Notes: generated from the letters alone by a model not told the origin. Positions 49,479-58,029 are shown, counted from the first letter of the stretch. The stretch is 64,000 nucleotides of DNA from an uncultured Angelakisella sp. (GCA_910585535.1 CAJUFK010000001.1:1-64000), one strand, 5' to 3'. Numbers and translations are program-made.

Positions 49479-50495
49479 TTACGCACTGGCCCAAGACCAG
49501 CCGCTACCTTTTGCTGCTGAAAACTGGATGTTGCCATCGCCGCTGGAATAAGCGACAATGTTGCCATTTTTGTCGGACCGATAGACTACAGTCCCATTAA
49601 CTTTCGAGTGATCAGACAATCTGGACATGACCTCCTTGTGAGGATGCCCATACTTATTTCCGTCCCCACAGGGAATGACGCAATACTTAGGCATGACCGT
49701 CCAGAGCCACCGGTAGCCGGTGGAGGTGCTGGACCCATGATGACCAACCTTCAGAACATCCGCCTCCGGGACAATGCCGGCGTCCAGCATCACATCCTCT
49801 GCCTGGATTTCCGCATCCCCGGTAAAGAGGAAAGAATCCTCCCCATTTTCAAGGTATAAAACGATAGAATTGTTATTTAGGTCGTCCCACTCCCGGTCGG
49901 GGGAGAGGACCGTGAACTTGGCTCCGCCAACATAAAAGTTGTCGCCGGTGTCCGGAGTGATGAGTGTAGTCTTGTTGTCCCGGATTGCCGTCAATACATT
50001 CTGGTAAGTCTTGGTGGTGTGCTCCTTGGCAGGGAGCAGTGCGACCTCAACAGCCAGTTCGTTAATCACATTGTCCAGACCGCCGATGTGGTCTGAGTGG
50101 GGATGTGTTCCGACCGCATACTTCAACTTCGTGATGCCCTGGTCTTTGAGGTAATTGACCACCAAGTCCCCGCAGTCGTTCTCTCCGGCGTCAATGAGAG
50201 CAGCCTCGCCATCGCACTTGATAAGGATGGAGTCGGCGTTGCCAACATCAATGAAGTGAACCTCGAGATTCCCGTCGAAATCGACAGGATTAAAAGAATC
50301 CGGGACCTCACCGGGAGCAATGGGATGCGACACAGAGGGGAGTCCGCCCTCAAAATCCGGGGCAGCACCTTGCACCGCGTCAACGATTTCGCCAACGAAA
50401 TCCGCTGCCTGTTGGGGCCAGCCCATGTAAAGAGAGGACAGGCAGACCAGAACGATAACAACCACCTTTAATTTCTTTTGGGTTTTCCGACTCAC
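49479..50495 (-). CDS. Secreted metallo-beta-lactamase-fold protein (ComEC C-terminal-like)
   Basis: A 338-residue protein from GTG 50495 (GGAGGTAGAAA). A membrane/signal segment (8-28), then the MBL domain: VHFIDVGNADSILI, the metal site THPHSDHIGG, FLFTGDAEIQAED and VLKVGHHGSS. The closest pattern is the nuclease-like domain of ComEC/Rec2. It would hydrolyse DNA or another phosphodiester outside the membrane. Confidence 0.85.
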   Translation of the reverse strand: MSRKTQKKLKVVVIVLVCLSSLYMGWPQQAADFVGEIVDAVQGAAPDFEGGLPSVSHPIAPGEVPDSFNPVDFDGNLEVHFIDVGNADSILIKCDGEAALIDAGENDCGDLVVNYLKDQGITKLKYAVGTHPHSDHIGGLDNVINELAVEVALLPAKEHTTKTYQNVLTAIRDNKTTLITPDTGDNFYVGGAKFTVLSPDREWDDLNNNSIVLYLENGEDSFLFTGDAEIQAEDVMLDAGIVPEADVLKVGHHGSSTSTGYRWLWTVMPKYCVIPCGDGNKYGHPHKEVMSRLSDHSKVNGTVVYRSDKNGNIVAYSSGDGNIQFSAAKGSGWSWASA

Positions 50496-50510
50496 TTTCT
50501 ACCTCCAACT

Positions 50511-50738
50511 TCAGAAATCCAGCTTTTCGCCGCACTGCTCGCACCGGTTCTCTCGCTGGGCGCACTCGTGGCAAATCTTGTAGGGTGGACGATGTCGGCT
50601 AATCACTGGAGCCCCGCAGATTTCGCAAAAAGTGAAATCCTCCTGGTCAAGGTACTTTGCATTCTTGCAGTATTCACACAGCAACCTCTCGGGGATCGTT
50701 ACGGCCCCCTTTTTCGTTGCTTTCCGCACCGTACTCAC
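50511..50738 (-). CDS. Small double-zinc-ribbon protein (copy 2)
   Basis: A 75-residue protein, MSTVRKATKKGAVTIPERLL, followed by CEYCKN, FCEICG, ICHECA and RCEQCG. Paralogue of the protein at 48545. It overlaps the upstream gene by four bases. Confidence 0.65.
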   Translation of the reverse strand: MSTVRKATKKGAVTIPERLLCEYCKNAKYLDQEDFTFCEICGAPVISRHRPPYKICHECAQRENRCEQCGEKLDF

Positions 50739-51004
50739 AGCAGGTCATCCTCCTCCCCCAAAAAACTCTCCATGTCCAGCTCCGGCGCCTCGGGCGGAGA
50801 CGGTTCGGGCCTCGGCAGGGTTGCCACATAGGCTCCATAGTGCGTCCCATAGCCCTTCTCCATGGCCTCCCGGACCATCCGGTGCAGTTCCTGCCGGTTC
50901 CGGCTCATCGGCTTCGGACTGGGCGGCTGCCTGCGACGGCGGCGCCTCTTGACTTCCGCAAAAGGTCCAACGGCAGCTCTTTCGGTGGTAGTTCTAACTT
51001 GCAT
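50735..51004 (-). CDS. Small basic protein
   Basis: An 89-residue protein from ATG 51004. An arginine run (KRRRRRRQPPSPKP) is followed by a helix (RQELHRMVREAMEKGYG) and an acidic tail (ESFLGEEDDLL). Nucleic-acid binding is likely from charge; no family recognised. It is the first gene behind the promoter at 51130. Confidence 0.55.
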   Translation of the reverse strand: MQVRTTTERAAVGPFAEVKRRRRRRQPPSPKPMSRNRQELHRMVREAMEKGYGTHYGAYVATLPRPEPSPPEAPELDMESFLGEEDDLL

Positions 51005-51101
51005 AGTTAAATCAGCCTCCCATTCACACGGCGCCCTGCCCACATTTTGGCGGGGCTTTCCCATACTCCGGGACACTGCCCGGGATGACCTTACACTTAC
51101 A

Positions 51102-51130
51102 ATTATACCTTTGTTTAACTTTTCGGAAAA
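51102..51130 (-). promoter_or_regulatory. Promoter of the MBL / sigma-alphaCTD / PhoH operon
   Basis: TTTTCC (51130-51125), 17 bp (GAAAAGTTAAACAAAGG), TATAAT (51107-51102). Member of the second promoter family. A plus-oriented TTGCACTCCACGGAAAA motif lies upstream at 51204-51220. Confidence 0.72.
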
Positions 51131-51221
51131 GTAAAATGCAGTAAATAAATTGTAAATTTTTATATATCAAGCAAAGGGTTATTGCGCTACAAAATACGGC
51201 TTATTGCACTCCACGGAAAAC

Positions 51222-51252
51222 AGAAAAAGGCTCCCCGCCGAAGCAGGGAGCC
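51222..51252 (-). terminator. Terminator after the gene at 51282
   Basis: Minus strand: GGCTCCCTGC / GCGGGGAGCC stem with a T5 run. It closes the cassette-5 operon. Confidence 0.85.
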
Positions 51253-51281
51253 ATAAATGGGGATTTCAAGCCGTTTTTTTG

Positions 51282-52145
51282 CTACTTTGTCGCCTTCTTG
51301 GGGCTCAACTTGAATCCAGAAAAGTCCTTGCCAGTCAGCTGACTGAAATAGGCAACCAAGCTGTTAAAGTCTGTGGTTACAGGCTTCGTCTGGCAATCCT
51401 GCTCCACAATCGCAAAGGCGATTGCGATGAGTTGGGCCCGGGCCGAGTCTTCGCCGATGCTCACGCAGCCGTTTTCGTCGACAGCCGACGCCCTCGCCTG
51501 AGCGATTCGGCACATGACATCACCCTCACGGAGGTGGGGGATACCATACGCCTGCTCCCAAAGGTCCAAGAATCTGGTGCAGGCAGAGAGCATACCGAAG
51601 TAATCATCGTCGCTCATCGCCACGCTGACTTCGCTGTCCGCTTCCCAGGATCCCCGCTGCGCCATGATGGACCCATTGTCCCGCTCCACAGGAACGGCGG
51701 TTCCGCTGGCGAACTTCACAAACCAAGGGGAACGATAGGGCTCGCCCTTGGAGTCCTTCTCGATTCGCTGAATCGTTAGGCGGTTCATCGGGCAACGCCC
51801 GTCCTGGCCCTTCTTGAAGGCGTGAAGCCGGTCGGCGGACCACTCAAAAGAGGGCTTGTTCAGGCGGTTTAACCGGAAGAACAGGAGCCGAACTTCCTTG
51901 GGAGACAGATTAAAGGATGCCTGCTTGTTGTCGCCCTTCCCGGCAATGTCGATGGCGGTGAAGCGGAGAGTAGACGGAAACTCTCTCCCGTCCTTTCCGC
52001 TCTTGCCCTTCTTGCCGCCAGGATTGTGGATGCGGGAAAACACATCCCACACCGCAAGCTGGAGACAATTCCGAACCGCCAGAGTTTTCTTACTGGTCTG
52101 GTAGACATAGACTTCCTGGGCACCAGAGATGTTTGCTACGGACAT
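51282..52145 (-). CDS. Hypothetical protein, single gene behind cassette 5
   Basis: A 287-residue soluble protein from ATG 52145 (AGGAGGAAAATTTTT). The first half is beta-rich (VYVYQTSKKTLAVRNCLQLAVWD, STLRFTAIDIAG), the second helical. A DNA-binding role, for example a single-strand binding protein, would suit its own strong promoter, but no family motif is clear. Confidence 0.6.
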   Translation of the reverse strand: MSVANISGAQEVYVYQTSKKTLAVRNCLQLAVWDVFSRIHNPGGKKGKSGKDGREFPSTLRFTAIDIAGKGDNKQASFNLSPKEVRLLFFRLNRLNKPSFEWSADRLHAFKKGQDGRCPMNRLTIQRIEKDSKGEPYRSPWFVKFASGTAVPVERDNGSIMAQRGSWEADSEVSVAMSDDDYFGMLSACTRFLDLWEQAYGIPHLREGDVMCRIAQARASAVDENGCVSIGEDSARAQLIAIAFAIVEQDCQTKPVTTDFNSLVAYFSQLTGKDFSGFKLSPKKATK

Positions 52146-52173
52146 AAAAATTTTCCTCCTTTTTCGAATAAAG

Positions 52174-52318
52174 CAGCCACCAAAAAGAGGCGGTGCATCC
52201 TCCGCATTACTGCGTTTGGACGCACTGCCCCAGATGGTAGCTGTCACAACATCTACTCTCGATAAGTGAGAATAGATACCTACAGTCCTAATTGTAATTA
52301 AATTTAGCTACCTGTCAA
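52174..52318 (-). promoter_or_regulatory. Promoter-leader-attenuator cassette, copy 5
   Basis: TTGACA (52318-52313), 16 bp, TACAAT (52296-52291), GTAGGTATCTATTCTCAC with a pairing GAGAGTAGATG, GTTGTGACAG, then GGCAGTGCGTCC / GGATGCACCGCC with apical CGCA-GTAA-TGCG and a T5 run. The -35 again contains the TGA stop of the upstream reading frame. Confidence 0.88.
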
Positions 52319-52460
52319 CTCTGCGGGCCGGGCCAGATCCCTTTCACATCCCGCAGGAAGCGCTCCGTCCAGTCCGCCATGTCCTCGTTGGACATAGGGA
52401 ACAGGGAAGACTCCTTTCCGCCCACAGCCTGCACCACGAAGTAGTGCCCGCCCTTGGGCT
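52315..52460 (-). pseudogene. 3' fragment of an unknown gene cut by the tnpB insertion
   Basis: Open frame KPKGGHYFVVQAVGGKE then SSLFPMSNEDMADWTERFLRD ending in PGPQS. It is in a different frame from tnpB, has no start of its own and looks like the tail of a real protein. Its 5' part is missing from the window. Confidence 0.5.
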
Positions 52461-52825
52461 TGTTTAAGGGTGAAGCTGCTGTATCGACTGTGTTTCTTGA
52501 ATCCCGGCGGGGATTTTCGCCCCCTGCGTTTCTGCTTGTGGTGTTCAAAAAACGCTTTGTAGGAGCGATCTACTCGTTCTACAACATCCTGTATGGCCTG
52601 AGACCCTAACTCGTTCCAGAAAGCATATTTCCTGCGCCTTTTCAGTTTGGTAATATGCTTCTTCAGCCGATTGGCAGATAGGCCCTTCCCGTACATTCTG
52701 TAGTAGCGCCGGTGCATCGCAATGCAGTAGTTCCACACGGAGGCTGCGACATTCACAGCCCCGTCCAAGTGCTTATTCTTTTTGCTGGAATACAGCTTAA
52801 ATTTAAGCGTTTTTATCGTTTTCAT
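52461..52825 (-). pseudogene. tnpB: Truncated tnpB (IS200/IS605-type), N-terminal part only
   Basis: From ATG 52825 (AAGGAGG) about 120 residues match TnpB: KTLKFKLYSSKKNKH, WNELGSQAIQDVVERVDRSYKAFF and KSPPGFKKHSRYSSFTLKQ. After that the frame runs into unrelated DNA. The whole RuvC nuclease part and the reRNA-bearing right end are gone, so it cannot cut DNA. Confidence 0.82.
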
Positions 52826-52849
52826 GTCGCAACCTCCTTCCTTTGTTTC

Positions 52850-52878
52850 ATTATACAGAGGAAAGGAAACAGCTTCAA
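52850..52878 (-). promoter_or_regulatory. Promoter of the tnpB remnant
   Basis: TTGAAG (52878-52873), 17 bp, TATAAT (52855-52850), 25 bases before the start codon. Confidence 0.55.
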
Positions 52879-52959
52879 TCATGTGCAATGAACATTGTCT
52901 TAACATTTTCCTTTATTATATATGCTTTTTATCGTTTTTGCAAGACTAGCCTGCCAGAG

Positions 52960-53631
52960 TTAGGCAGAACCCTCCAGCTTCGTAGAAGGGTCGAACTTCT
53001 GCCCATCGGCAAATCCCCGGCCTTCCATCATGCGCTTCTCCCTCGAGGAAAAATCTGCTTTCACGGGCGTGGGGCGCTTCATTTCCAACATTGCCTCATC
53101 AACCTCCGGGGGCGTCACTAGTACAAGCCCCCACTCCTGGTGTTCCTGGCCCTGCTTAACGAAAGCGCTTTTGACTCCACGGCAGAACCCGAAGCCGTAG
53201 GCGTTTTTCAATTCCCGAGCCTTCTTGCCAGAAGCGGCAAAGTGCTGGGTAAGCGCCTGGGAAGCCTGCTGCTGAACGCAATCCACCGCGTAGCGGTAAA
53301 TCTTTTCAACGACAGCGACATCCTCCTCGAACCCAACAAAACCCATGATATAGGTTTTCTTGCCAGCTCCTCGGGAAGAATAGGCCCGACAGCAATAGTT
53401 CTCCGCAATGATCGCGGAGAGCGTGAGCATCCAAGAGTCGGTCATTTGGGTGCAGGTAAGCCCCGTGAGCTTCCTAACCACCTTGGAGCCTTTCTTTTTC
53501 TCCAAATCTTCAGGCTGTAGCTTGTACTTTGCCATCAGCTCCCGCGCCTTGAGGAGAGCAGCACGAGCCTCGTTCTCGTTGGGGCTCTCAGCAAGCGCTA
53601 AAATCTTGGAAATCCTGTCTTTGATGTCCAT
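52960..53631 (-). CDS. DUF2786-domain protein
   Basis: A 223-residue protein from ATG 53631 (AGGAGG). DRISKILALAESPNENEARAALLKARELMAKY is the DUF2786 domain (residues about 4-42), followed by a mixed domain (about 60-180) often paired with it. Common on phages and elements; function unknown. Confidence 0.83.
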   Translation of the reverse strand: MDIKDRISKILALAESPNENEARAALLKARELMAKYKLQPEDLEKKKGSKVVRKLTGLTCTQMTDSWMLTLSAIIAENYCCRAYSSRGAGKKTYIMGFVGFEEDVAVVEKIYRYAVDCVQQQASQALTQHFAASGKKARELKNAYGFGFCRGVKSAFVKQGQEHQEWGLVLVTPPEVDEAMLEMKRPTPVKADFSSREKRMMEGRGFADGQKFDPSTKLEGSA

Positions 53632-53707
53632 CCTATTTTCCTCCTTCTCAATAAAAAAAGGGGGAGCGCAGCTCTTCCGAGGTCTGCGCTCCTCCTGCAT
53701 TCTTAAC

Positions 53708-53890
53708 TCACGCCGCCTGAAGCAAACTCGCCAAGCGCTCCTCCTCAGTAGGCCCGCGATAGATATCGTCGAGCTCCACTCCGGAAAGTTCCAACTCAAC
53801 CAAGTATGCTTCCTCCGCCGCTTCCTCGTCACTGTAACCGCAAATCTCGGTTAAAATCTCGTAAAGCGACGGCACATATCCACTAATCAA
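53708..53890 (-). CDS. Small acidic protein
   Basis: A 60-residue protein from TTG 53890, translationally coupled to the preceding gene by a 4-base overlap. Very acidic (YSDEEAAEEAYLVELELSG). Family not recognised. Confidence 0.5.
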   Translation of the reverse strand: MISGYVPSLYEILTEICGYSDEEAAEEAYLVELELSGVELDDIYRGPTEEERLASLLQAA

Positions 53891-54198
53891 GGCGCATCAC
53901 CCTCTTTTGTAATTTCGACGCAGGAACTGACTTCCTCCAATTCGTTGCCGTAGACATCAAATTCGGAGTTGTCATCAAAGCGAACCTCATACAATCCGCC
54001 CTTATCCATAATGGCATCAAAGTCTACGTCCATTCCTATATAGTCCTTTGCTTCACATTTCCTCATCACAATGCACTTCCGCCCGTTGTAGCGAGGGAGA
54101 TCTGTGAGTTCATCGGACTCGTCCTCGGCTCCGTCCGTAAATCGGAGGAAGAAGATGTATTCTTCGCCCACAAGAATTTTACGCTCAATCTTACACAC
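53887..54198 (-). CDS. Hypothetical acidic protein
   Basis: A 103-residue protein from GTG 54198 (AAAGGAGAAAGGCT). Beta-rich with many Asp/Glu (VDFDAIMDKGGLYEVRFDDNS). DNA mimicry is conceivable for such charge, but nothing else supports it. Confidence 0.55.
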   Translation of the reverse strand: MCKIERKILVGEEYIFFLRFTDGAEDESDELTDLPRYNGRKCIVMRKCEAKDYIGMDVDFDAIMDKGGLYEVRFDDNSEFDVYGNELEEVSSCVEITKEGDAP

Positions 54199-54267
54199 AG
54201 CCTTTCTCCTTTCAAAGTGGGGGAGAGGAGTCGCCTCCCCTCCCCACGCAGTTTTCTCCCAAGAATC

Positions 54268-55398
54268 TTAGGCAGCGACAGCCGTATGAAGGAGGTCGGC
54301 GGCGTAGGTCTCGATATCCATGCGGGTATCAAGGTCAAACCGCGCCTCCTGGGCGAACTCCGTCAACGCATTGACAAAACCCCACACAGTGATGACACCG
54401 CCGTTCCCTGCGTACCGGTCGCCGGCGAGTCGGACAATCTGCGCCTCCTCCTTCTCTGTCAGCTTAACACTGGCCTTGAAGGAATCCAACTCCTTCTTGA
54501 GATCGGCAGGATCCAACTCCTTCCGCCGGGCCTTCTCGATCAGTTCTGCGGCATTGGCGCAGAAGGTGGGGAAGGAAGCCAGGGCGTCCTCCAAGGACTC
54601 CCGGAAGTCATCGGCCCCATACAGGCCCAGGTGACGCTTGTGCAGCACCTTTCCGGTCATCTTCTCCATCACCAGGCCGTTCTTACAGACCTGCTTATAA
54701 AGAAAGAACTTAACCTGAAGGCTGCCGTTGCCGACATCCCCGCTCGTGATGAGCAGACCAGGATACAGGTCCTCGCCATCCACATTCAGCGGCTCAGGGG
54801 AGGTGAGGCGGATATGCGCCCCCTCCTCATTGATGTGATAACCAACGACATTGAAGTCATCGCTCATCGCATCCTTCACGGTAGCCAGAACCTGGTCGGA
54901 GTCAAAGACAGCGTAAGAGGCGCTGACGATCCCGCGAATCCGGATGGGCCCGCCGACCTCCGGCTGGTAAAGCCGAATCCGGGTTGCAGCATCGTAATGC
55001 CGCATGAAAGTGTCTACCGTGTTCGGATACACCTCCCGAATCTCCGGAATATCAGCCTCAAGGCACTTGGCCATGAACGCATGGGGGACACCCAGCCGCA
55101 CAGAGCAAAGCTGATAAAAGGACCACTGGGTGAGCCTTGCACTTACAGGAACGGACAGCGTCATCTCACCATTCCCGCCCATAGGGGCAAGGAAATTCAG
55201 CGTGCCATAATCGCCCTCAAGGGAGATGCTGGCACTGGTCAGACCGGGATTGAGAGCCCCGGTCTCCTTCTTGTTCCCTCGACGGCCGGTAAAGGCCCCG
55301 GGGAGGATGATGTCCTTGCAGCACCCCTGAATATCAAGGGCCTGAGCAATCAAGTCATCCATCCGAACTGCACTGCGCTGATAAAGTTTTGCCATCAT
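54268..55398 (-). CDS. DUF932-like phage/plasmid protein
   Basis: A 376-residue protein from ATG 55398. The middle section (LRLTSPEPLNVDGEDLYPGL-like motif, GNGSLQVKFFLYKQVCKNGLVM and RHLG) is the DUF932 pattern of plasmid and phage genomes. The role is unknown; it is often highly expressed early. First gene behind cassette 6. Confidence 0.78.
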   Translation of the reverse strand: MMAKLYQRSAVRMDDLIAQALDIQGCCKDIILPGAFTGRRGNKKETGALNPGLTSASISLEGDYGTLNFLAPMGGNGEMTLSVPVSARLTQWSFYQLCSVRLGVPHAFMAKCLEADIPEIREVYPNTVDTFMRHYDAATRIRLYQPEVGGPIRIRGIVSASYAVFDSDQVLATVKDAMSDDFNVVGYHINEEGAHIRLTSPEPLNVDGEDLYPGLLITSGDVGNGSLQVKFFLYKQVCKNGLVMEKMTGKVLHKRHLGLYGADDFRESLEDALASFPTFCANAAELIEKARRKELDPADLKKELDSFKASVKLTEKEEAQIVRLAGDRYAGNGGVITVWGFVNALTEFAQEARFDLDTRMDIETYAADLLHTAVAA

Positions 55399-55517
55399 AA
55401 CAAAATTCTCCTTCCTTCTAACTACTTTCAAATAAATTTCACTTCCCCCACGATTGCAGGGGCGACTTTCTTTATATAATCAGGCTGGGCCTGTTGCTTC
55501 GGGGAAATCTATTCCAC

Positions 55518-55667
55518 GCAAAAAGGGAGCAGCGCATCACAACCGCATTACTGCGTTTAGACGCACTGCCCCCGATTTGGTGGCTGTCTTAACATCTGCT
55601 TCCGTCTCTGCGAGAGGGAAATAGATACTTACACTCCTTATTGTAATTAGAGTTAAGCATCTGTCAA
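55518..55667 (-). promoter_or_regulatory. Promoter-leader-attenuator cassette, copy 6
   Basis: TTGACA (55667-55662), 16 bp with GCTTAACTCTAAT, TACAAT (55645-55640), GTAAGTATCTATTTCC, hairpin CTCTCGCAGAG, GCAGATGTTAAGACAG, then GGGGCAGTGCGTC / GATGCGCTGCTCC with apical CGCA-GTAA-TGCG and a T5 run. The DUF932 gene starts about 120 bases downstream. Confidence 0.9.
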
Positions 55668-55679
55668 GAGGCTGGAAAA

Positions 55680-55714
55680 AGAAAAGGCACCCCCACAAAA
55701 ATCGTGGAGGCGCC
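55680..55714 (-). terminator. Terminator before cassette 6
   Basis: Minus strand: GGCGCCTCCAC / GTGGGGGTGCC stem with TTTT. It ends the operon that starts at cassette 7. Confidence 0.8.
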
Positions 55715-55750
55715 ATTTTTCAAGTAGGTAAGGCAAGGATTCCCCCTCAT

Positions 55751-56329
55751 TCATGTGGGGGGTAGTTGATGCCCCGGCTTTCTGCTGAATCTGCTGTGGG
55801 GTTGCTGGCCGATTTGGCCAACAGCACAGCAGAGGCTGAAAAACTCCCGTTCTACACAAGAATAAGCATCGCCCATTTCCAAAGCAATTTCTTCTATACG
55901 GCTCCTTTCGTCAAATGGCACAATGACAAGGAGCTCATGTCCATCAGGATCGGTATCCTCGCCAACGAGGATATCGACATTTGGCAGCCGAGCCTCCAAC
56001 TCCTGCCCGTATTTCTGGATTGCCTGGAAGAGAAGACCTCCCATCGCCCGGGCACAGAAATTGCGTTCTTTAATGGTCATGATGTCGGCAAGCCAACTGT
56101 AATCAAACAGCAGTTCAAGAGCCATGGCCGCTTTGCCGTCATAGCTTACCACACGCCGATACGGATCATCCTCCCACTGCCATCCTTCATAGAGGATTTT
56201 CTGCTTGGGAGGGAGTTCCTCCGGGTCGTCCGAACTAAAACGCTCAGTGCCGGGAACATTGATTTCCCCCAGCAAATTGCACCAGTAGTAAAGCAATTCC
56301 TTCGCATAGATTTCCTTTAAGTTTTTCAT
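55751..56329 (-). CDS. Hypothetical protein behind the IscB insertion
   Basis: A 192-residue acidic protein (MKNLKEIYAKELLYYWCNLLG). It starts 20 bases after the IscB element end and has only a weak ribosome site there (GTGAAG), so the insertion may have replaced its native leader. Family not recognised. Confidence 0.55.
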   Translation of the reverse strand: MKNLKEIYAKELLYYWCNLLGEINVPGTERFSSDDPEELPPKQKILYEGWQWEDDPYRRVVSYDGKAAMALELLFDYSWLADIMTIKERNFCARAMGGLLFQAIQKYGQELEARLPNVDILVGEDTDPDGHELLVIVPFDERSRIEEIALEMGDAYSCVEREFFSLCCAVGQIGQQPHSRFSRKPGHQLPPT

Positions 56330-56349
56330 CAAACTTCACGCTGCGGAAA

Positions 56350-56370
56350 CCCCTGGCTTTAGCCATGGGG
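56350..56370 (-). repeat. Right-end hairpin of the IscB element
   Basis: Minus strand CCCC-ATGGC-TAAA-GCCA-GGGG overlaps the last codons and stop of iscB. Subterminal hairpins of this kind are recognised by the Y1 transposase of IS200/IS605 elements. Confidence 0.75.
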
Positions 56371-57654
56371 AGGAGCAGCGTTCCTCCTTTCCAAAATACA
56401 ACTGCCTGCTATTTCGAGCAGTTTCAGTTTTTTATAACTGGCGCTATTGCTTACAACAGCACCATCGAACAATTTAAGGGCAAAGTACCCAGTAGCTCGC
56501 CTTCCTGTAATGAAGCACTCTTCCCCGGAGAACAAGACCTTGTCCCAGAGCCGAAAGCCTTTCACTAAGTACGGCGCCTGATTCCGCTTTCTCACTCCAC
56601 CCTTAATAGCGTTTGACTTATGCAGCTGGCGATTATGCCGCCGCAAGGCTTTACTCCTGTACACCACATCGTCCGGAACCGCCAGCGGGACGCCGCTGAT
56701 ACAGCGGGCATCGTTAGCGTGGCTCTTCTCAATGCGATGCGTCTCCCGCAGGTACTTAGTGATGTATCCGTGTGTCTCGGCAACGGGGATGCTCAACTCG
56801 CTCTGAAGCCTGGCAATCAGCGTTTTCCGCATGATTCCCATGAATGCGGCATCCCGTAGGGGGCGCCCACGCTTGACTCCGTCCAGAGTGATCTTCCCCG
56901 CATGATACAGAGTGTGACAATCCTCACAGAGGGTTATCAAATTGTTGGGGGCGTTCCCACCAGTTTTCCTGCTTTCAATGTGGTGCGCTTGCAGCGTCAC
57001 TGTGTGCAGTTTCACCGCCGTCTTCTCCGAAGGATGCGTCCCACAATGCTGGCAGGTGTAATTATCCCTCTTGAGAACATGTTGCCGAGTGTTGTATAAG
57101 TCGTATTTCTCCCCCAGCTGGTAATCCTTCCCCACGGGGAGCGGCTTACCCTCAAGCATCGCTTTGAGCCGCTGGGTGTCAAACTCCGCCGTCTCCACGA
57201 TGACTCGGGAGACGGGAAGGATGCGGCAAATCCGCTTGATTGCGGTGATGTGCTCCTGGATCTTCGCCTCAATAGAAGGGGCAAGCCACCCTTTGTGCTT
57301 AGAATACACCCGGTTGTCGAACCTCGGAGCACGATACCGTGTTTTACGACTCCGCCGGCTCCGGCGCAGCTCCCGCCGGGTGGAAAGCAAATTCACAACA
57401 TCGTTTCTTGGTTTTAATTCCTCCTTATAAAGTTCACGCTTCTCTGTGCATGCAGACAACCCGATAGTCTTTGACCCGGCATCCACACCTAGAGAAATTG
57501 GTTGCTTGTACCCGCTGCTGCTGTACAGAAGCTGCACGACAAACGGGGTACGGCGTACCACCTTGGCCTCCCGCCTTTTTAGCAGGAGCCTTGCTTTCCT
57601 TGGCGAACACGGCATCAGCGGTTCGCCCTGTTGATTGAGCACATAGACATTCAT
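56359..57654 (-). CDS. iscB: IscB RNA-guided nuclease
   Basis: A 431-residue protein from ATG 57654 (GGAGGG). PLMP domain at 1-45 (NQQGEPLMPCSPRKARLLLK); RuvC-I with Asp58 in GVDAGSKTIGL; Arg-rich bridge helix 92-112; RuvC-II with Glu154 in VIVETAEFD; HNH at 195-250 with HH224-225 and Asn237 and two CxxC pairs; RuvC-III with Asp315 in SHANDARC. All catalytic residues are present. IscB is the omega-RNA-guided relative of Cas9. No TnpA is encoded beside it. Confidence 0.95.
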   Translation of the reverse strand: MNVYVLNQQGEPLMPCSPRKARLLLKRREAKVVRRTPFVVQLLYSSSGYKQPISLGVDAGSKTIGLSACTEKRELYKEELKPRNDVVNLLSTRRELRRSRRSRKTRYRAPRFDNRVYSKHKGWLAPSIEAKIQEHITAIKRICRILPVSRVIVETAEFDTQRLKAMLEGKPLPVGKDYQLGEKYDLYNTRQHVLKRDNYTCQHCGTHPSEKTAVKLHTVTLQAHHIESRKTGGNAPNNLITLCEDCHTLYHAGKITLDGVKRGRPLRDAAFMGIMRKTLIARLQSELSIPVAETHGYITKYLRETHRIEKSHANDARCISGVPLAVPDDVVYRSKALRRHNRQLHKSNAIKGGVRKRNQAPYLVKGFRLWDKVLFSGEECFITGRRATGYFALKLFDGAVVSNSASYKKLKLLEIAGSCILERRNAAPPHG

Positions 57655-57699
57655 GATGCCGTGCCCTCCTTTCTCTAATGTGGCAGCTAACATAAAACT

Positions 57700-57936
57700 G
57701 CCCTCCACCGAAGCGGAGTAAGGTATCCTTCCCCAATGTCAGAAGCGGTTTCCACAGCCGAACCTTCGCCCCTTACCCCAGGGCAGCATGATCCGTTGTC
57801 GCAGTGCGTGGAGTTAGGATAACGCCCCACGGTGCCTATACATTCGCTTCTGACGGAGTGCTCGTAGCACTTAGGGTAGTCAGCACGGCTCTCGGGATTA
57901 CTCCCTCAAGCCCCCGGCTTTAGCCGTGGGGTTGCT
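57700..57936 (-). ncRNA. Omega RNA (guide RNA scaffold) of IscB
   Basis: The 240 bases upstream of iscB on its strand are gene-free and highly structured. They open with hairpin CCCCACGGC-TAAA-GCCGGGG (57931-57912), then GAGGGAGTAATCCC and a long central fold (pairing CAGAAGCG near 57865 with CGCTTCTG near 57740). IscB omega RNA is known to lie directly 5' of the gene, with the guide at its 5' end, which would place the guide just above 57937. Exact ends are not determinable by eye. Confidence 0.75.
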
Positions 57937-58029
57937 GACTGTTCTGTCCCCTTAATATTTGCTTGTTGGCGGACTAAAACGCACAGCCCACTTGACCGTT
58001 CCAGCCTGCTGGAGTTGACTCGCCGGGGC

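Noticed and set aside
54217..55479. 420-codon plus-strand open frame
   Set aside because: Shadow of the DUF932-like gene on the other strand; no ribosome site and no family features.
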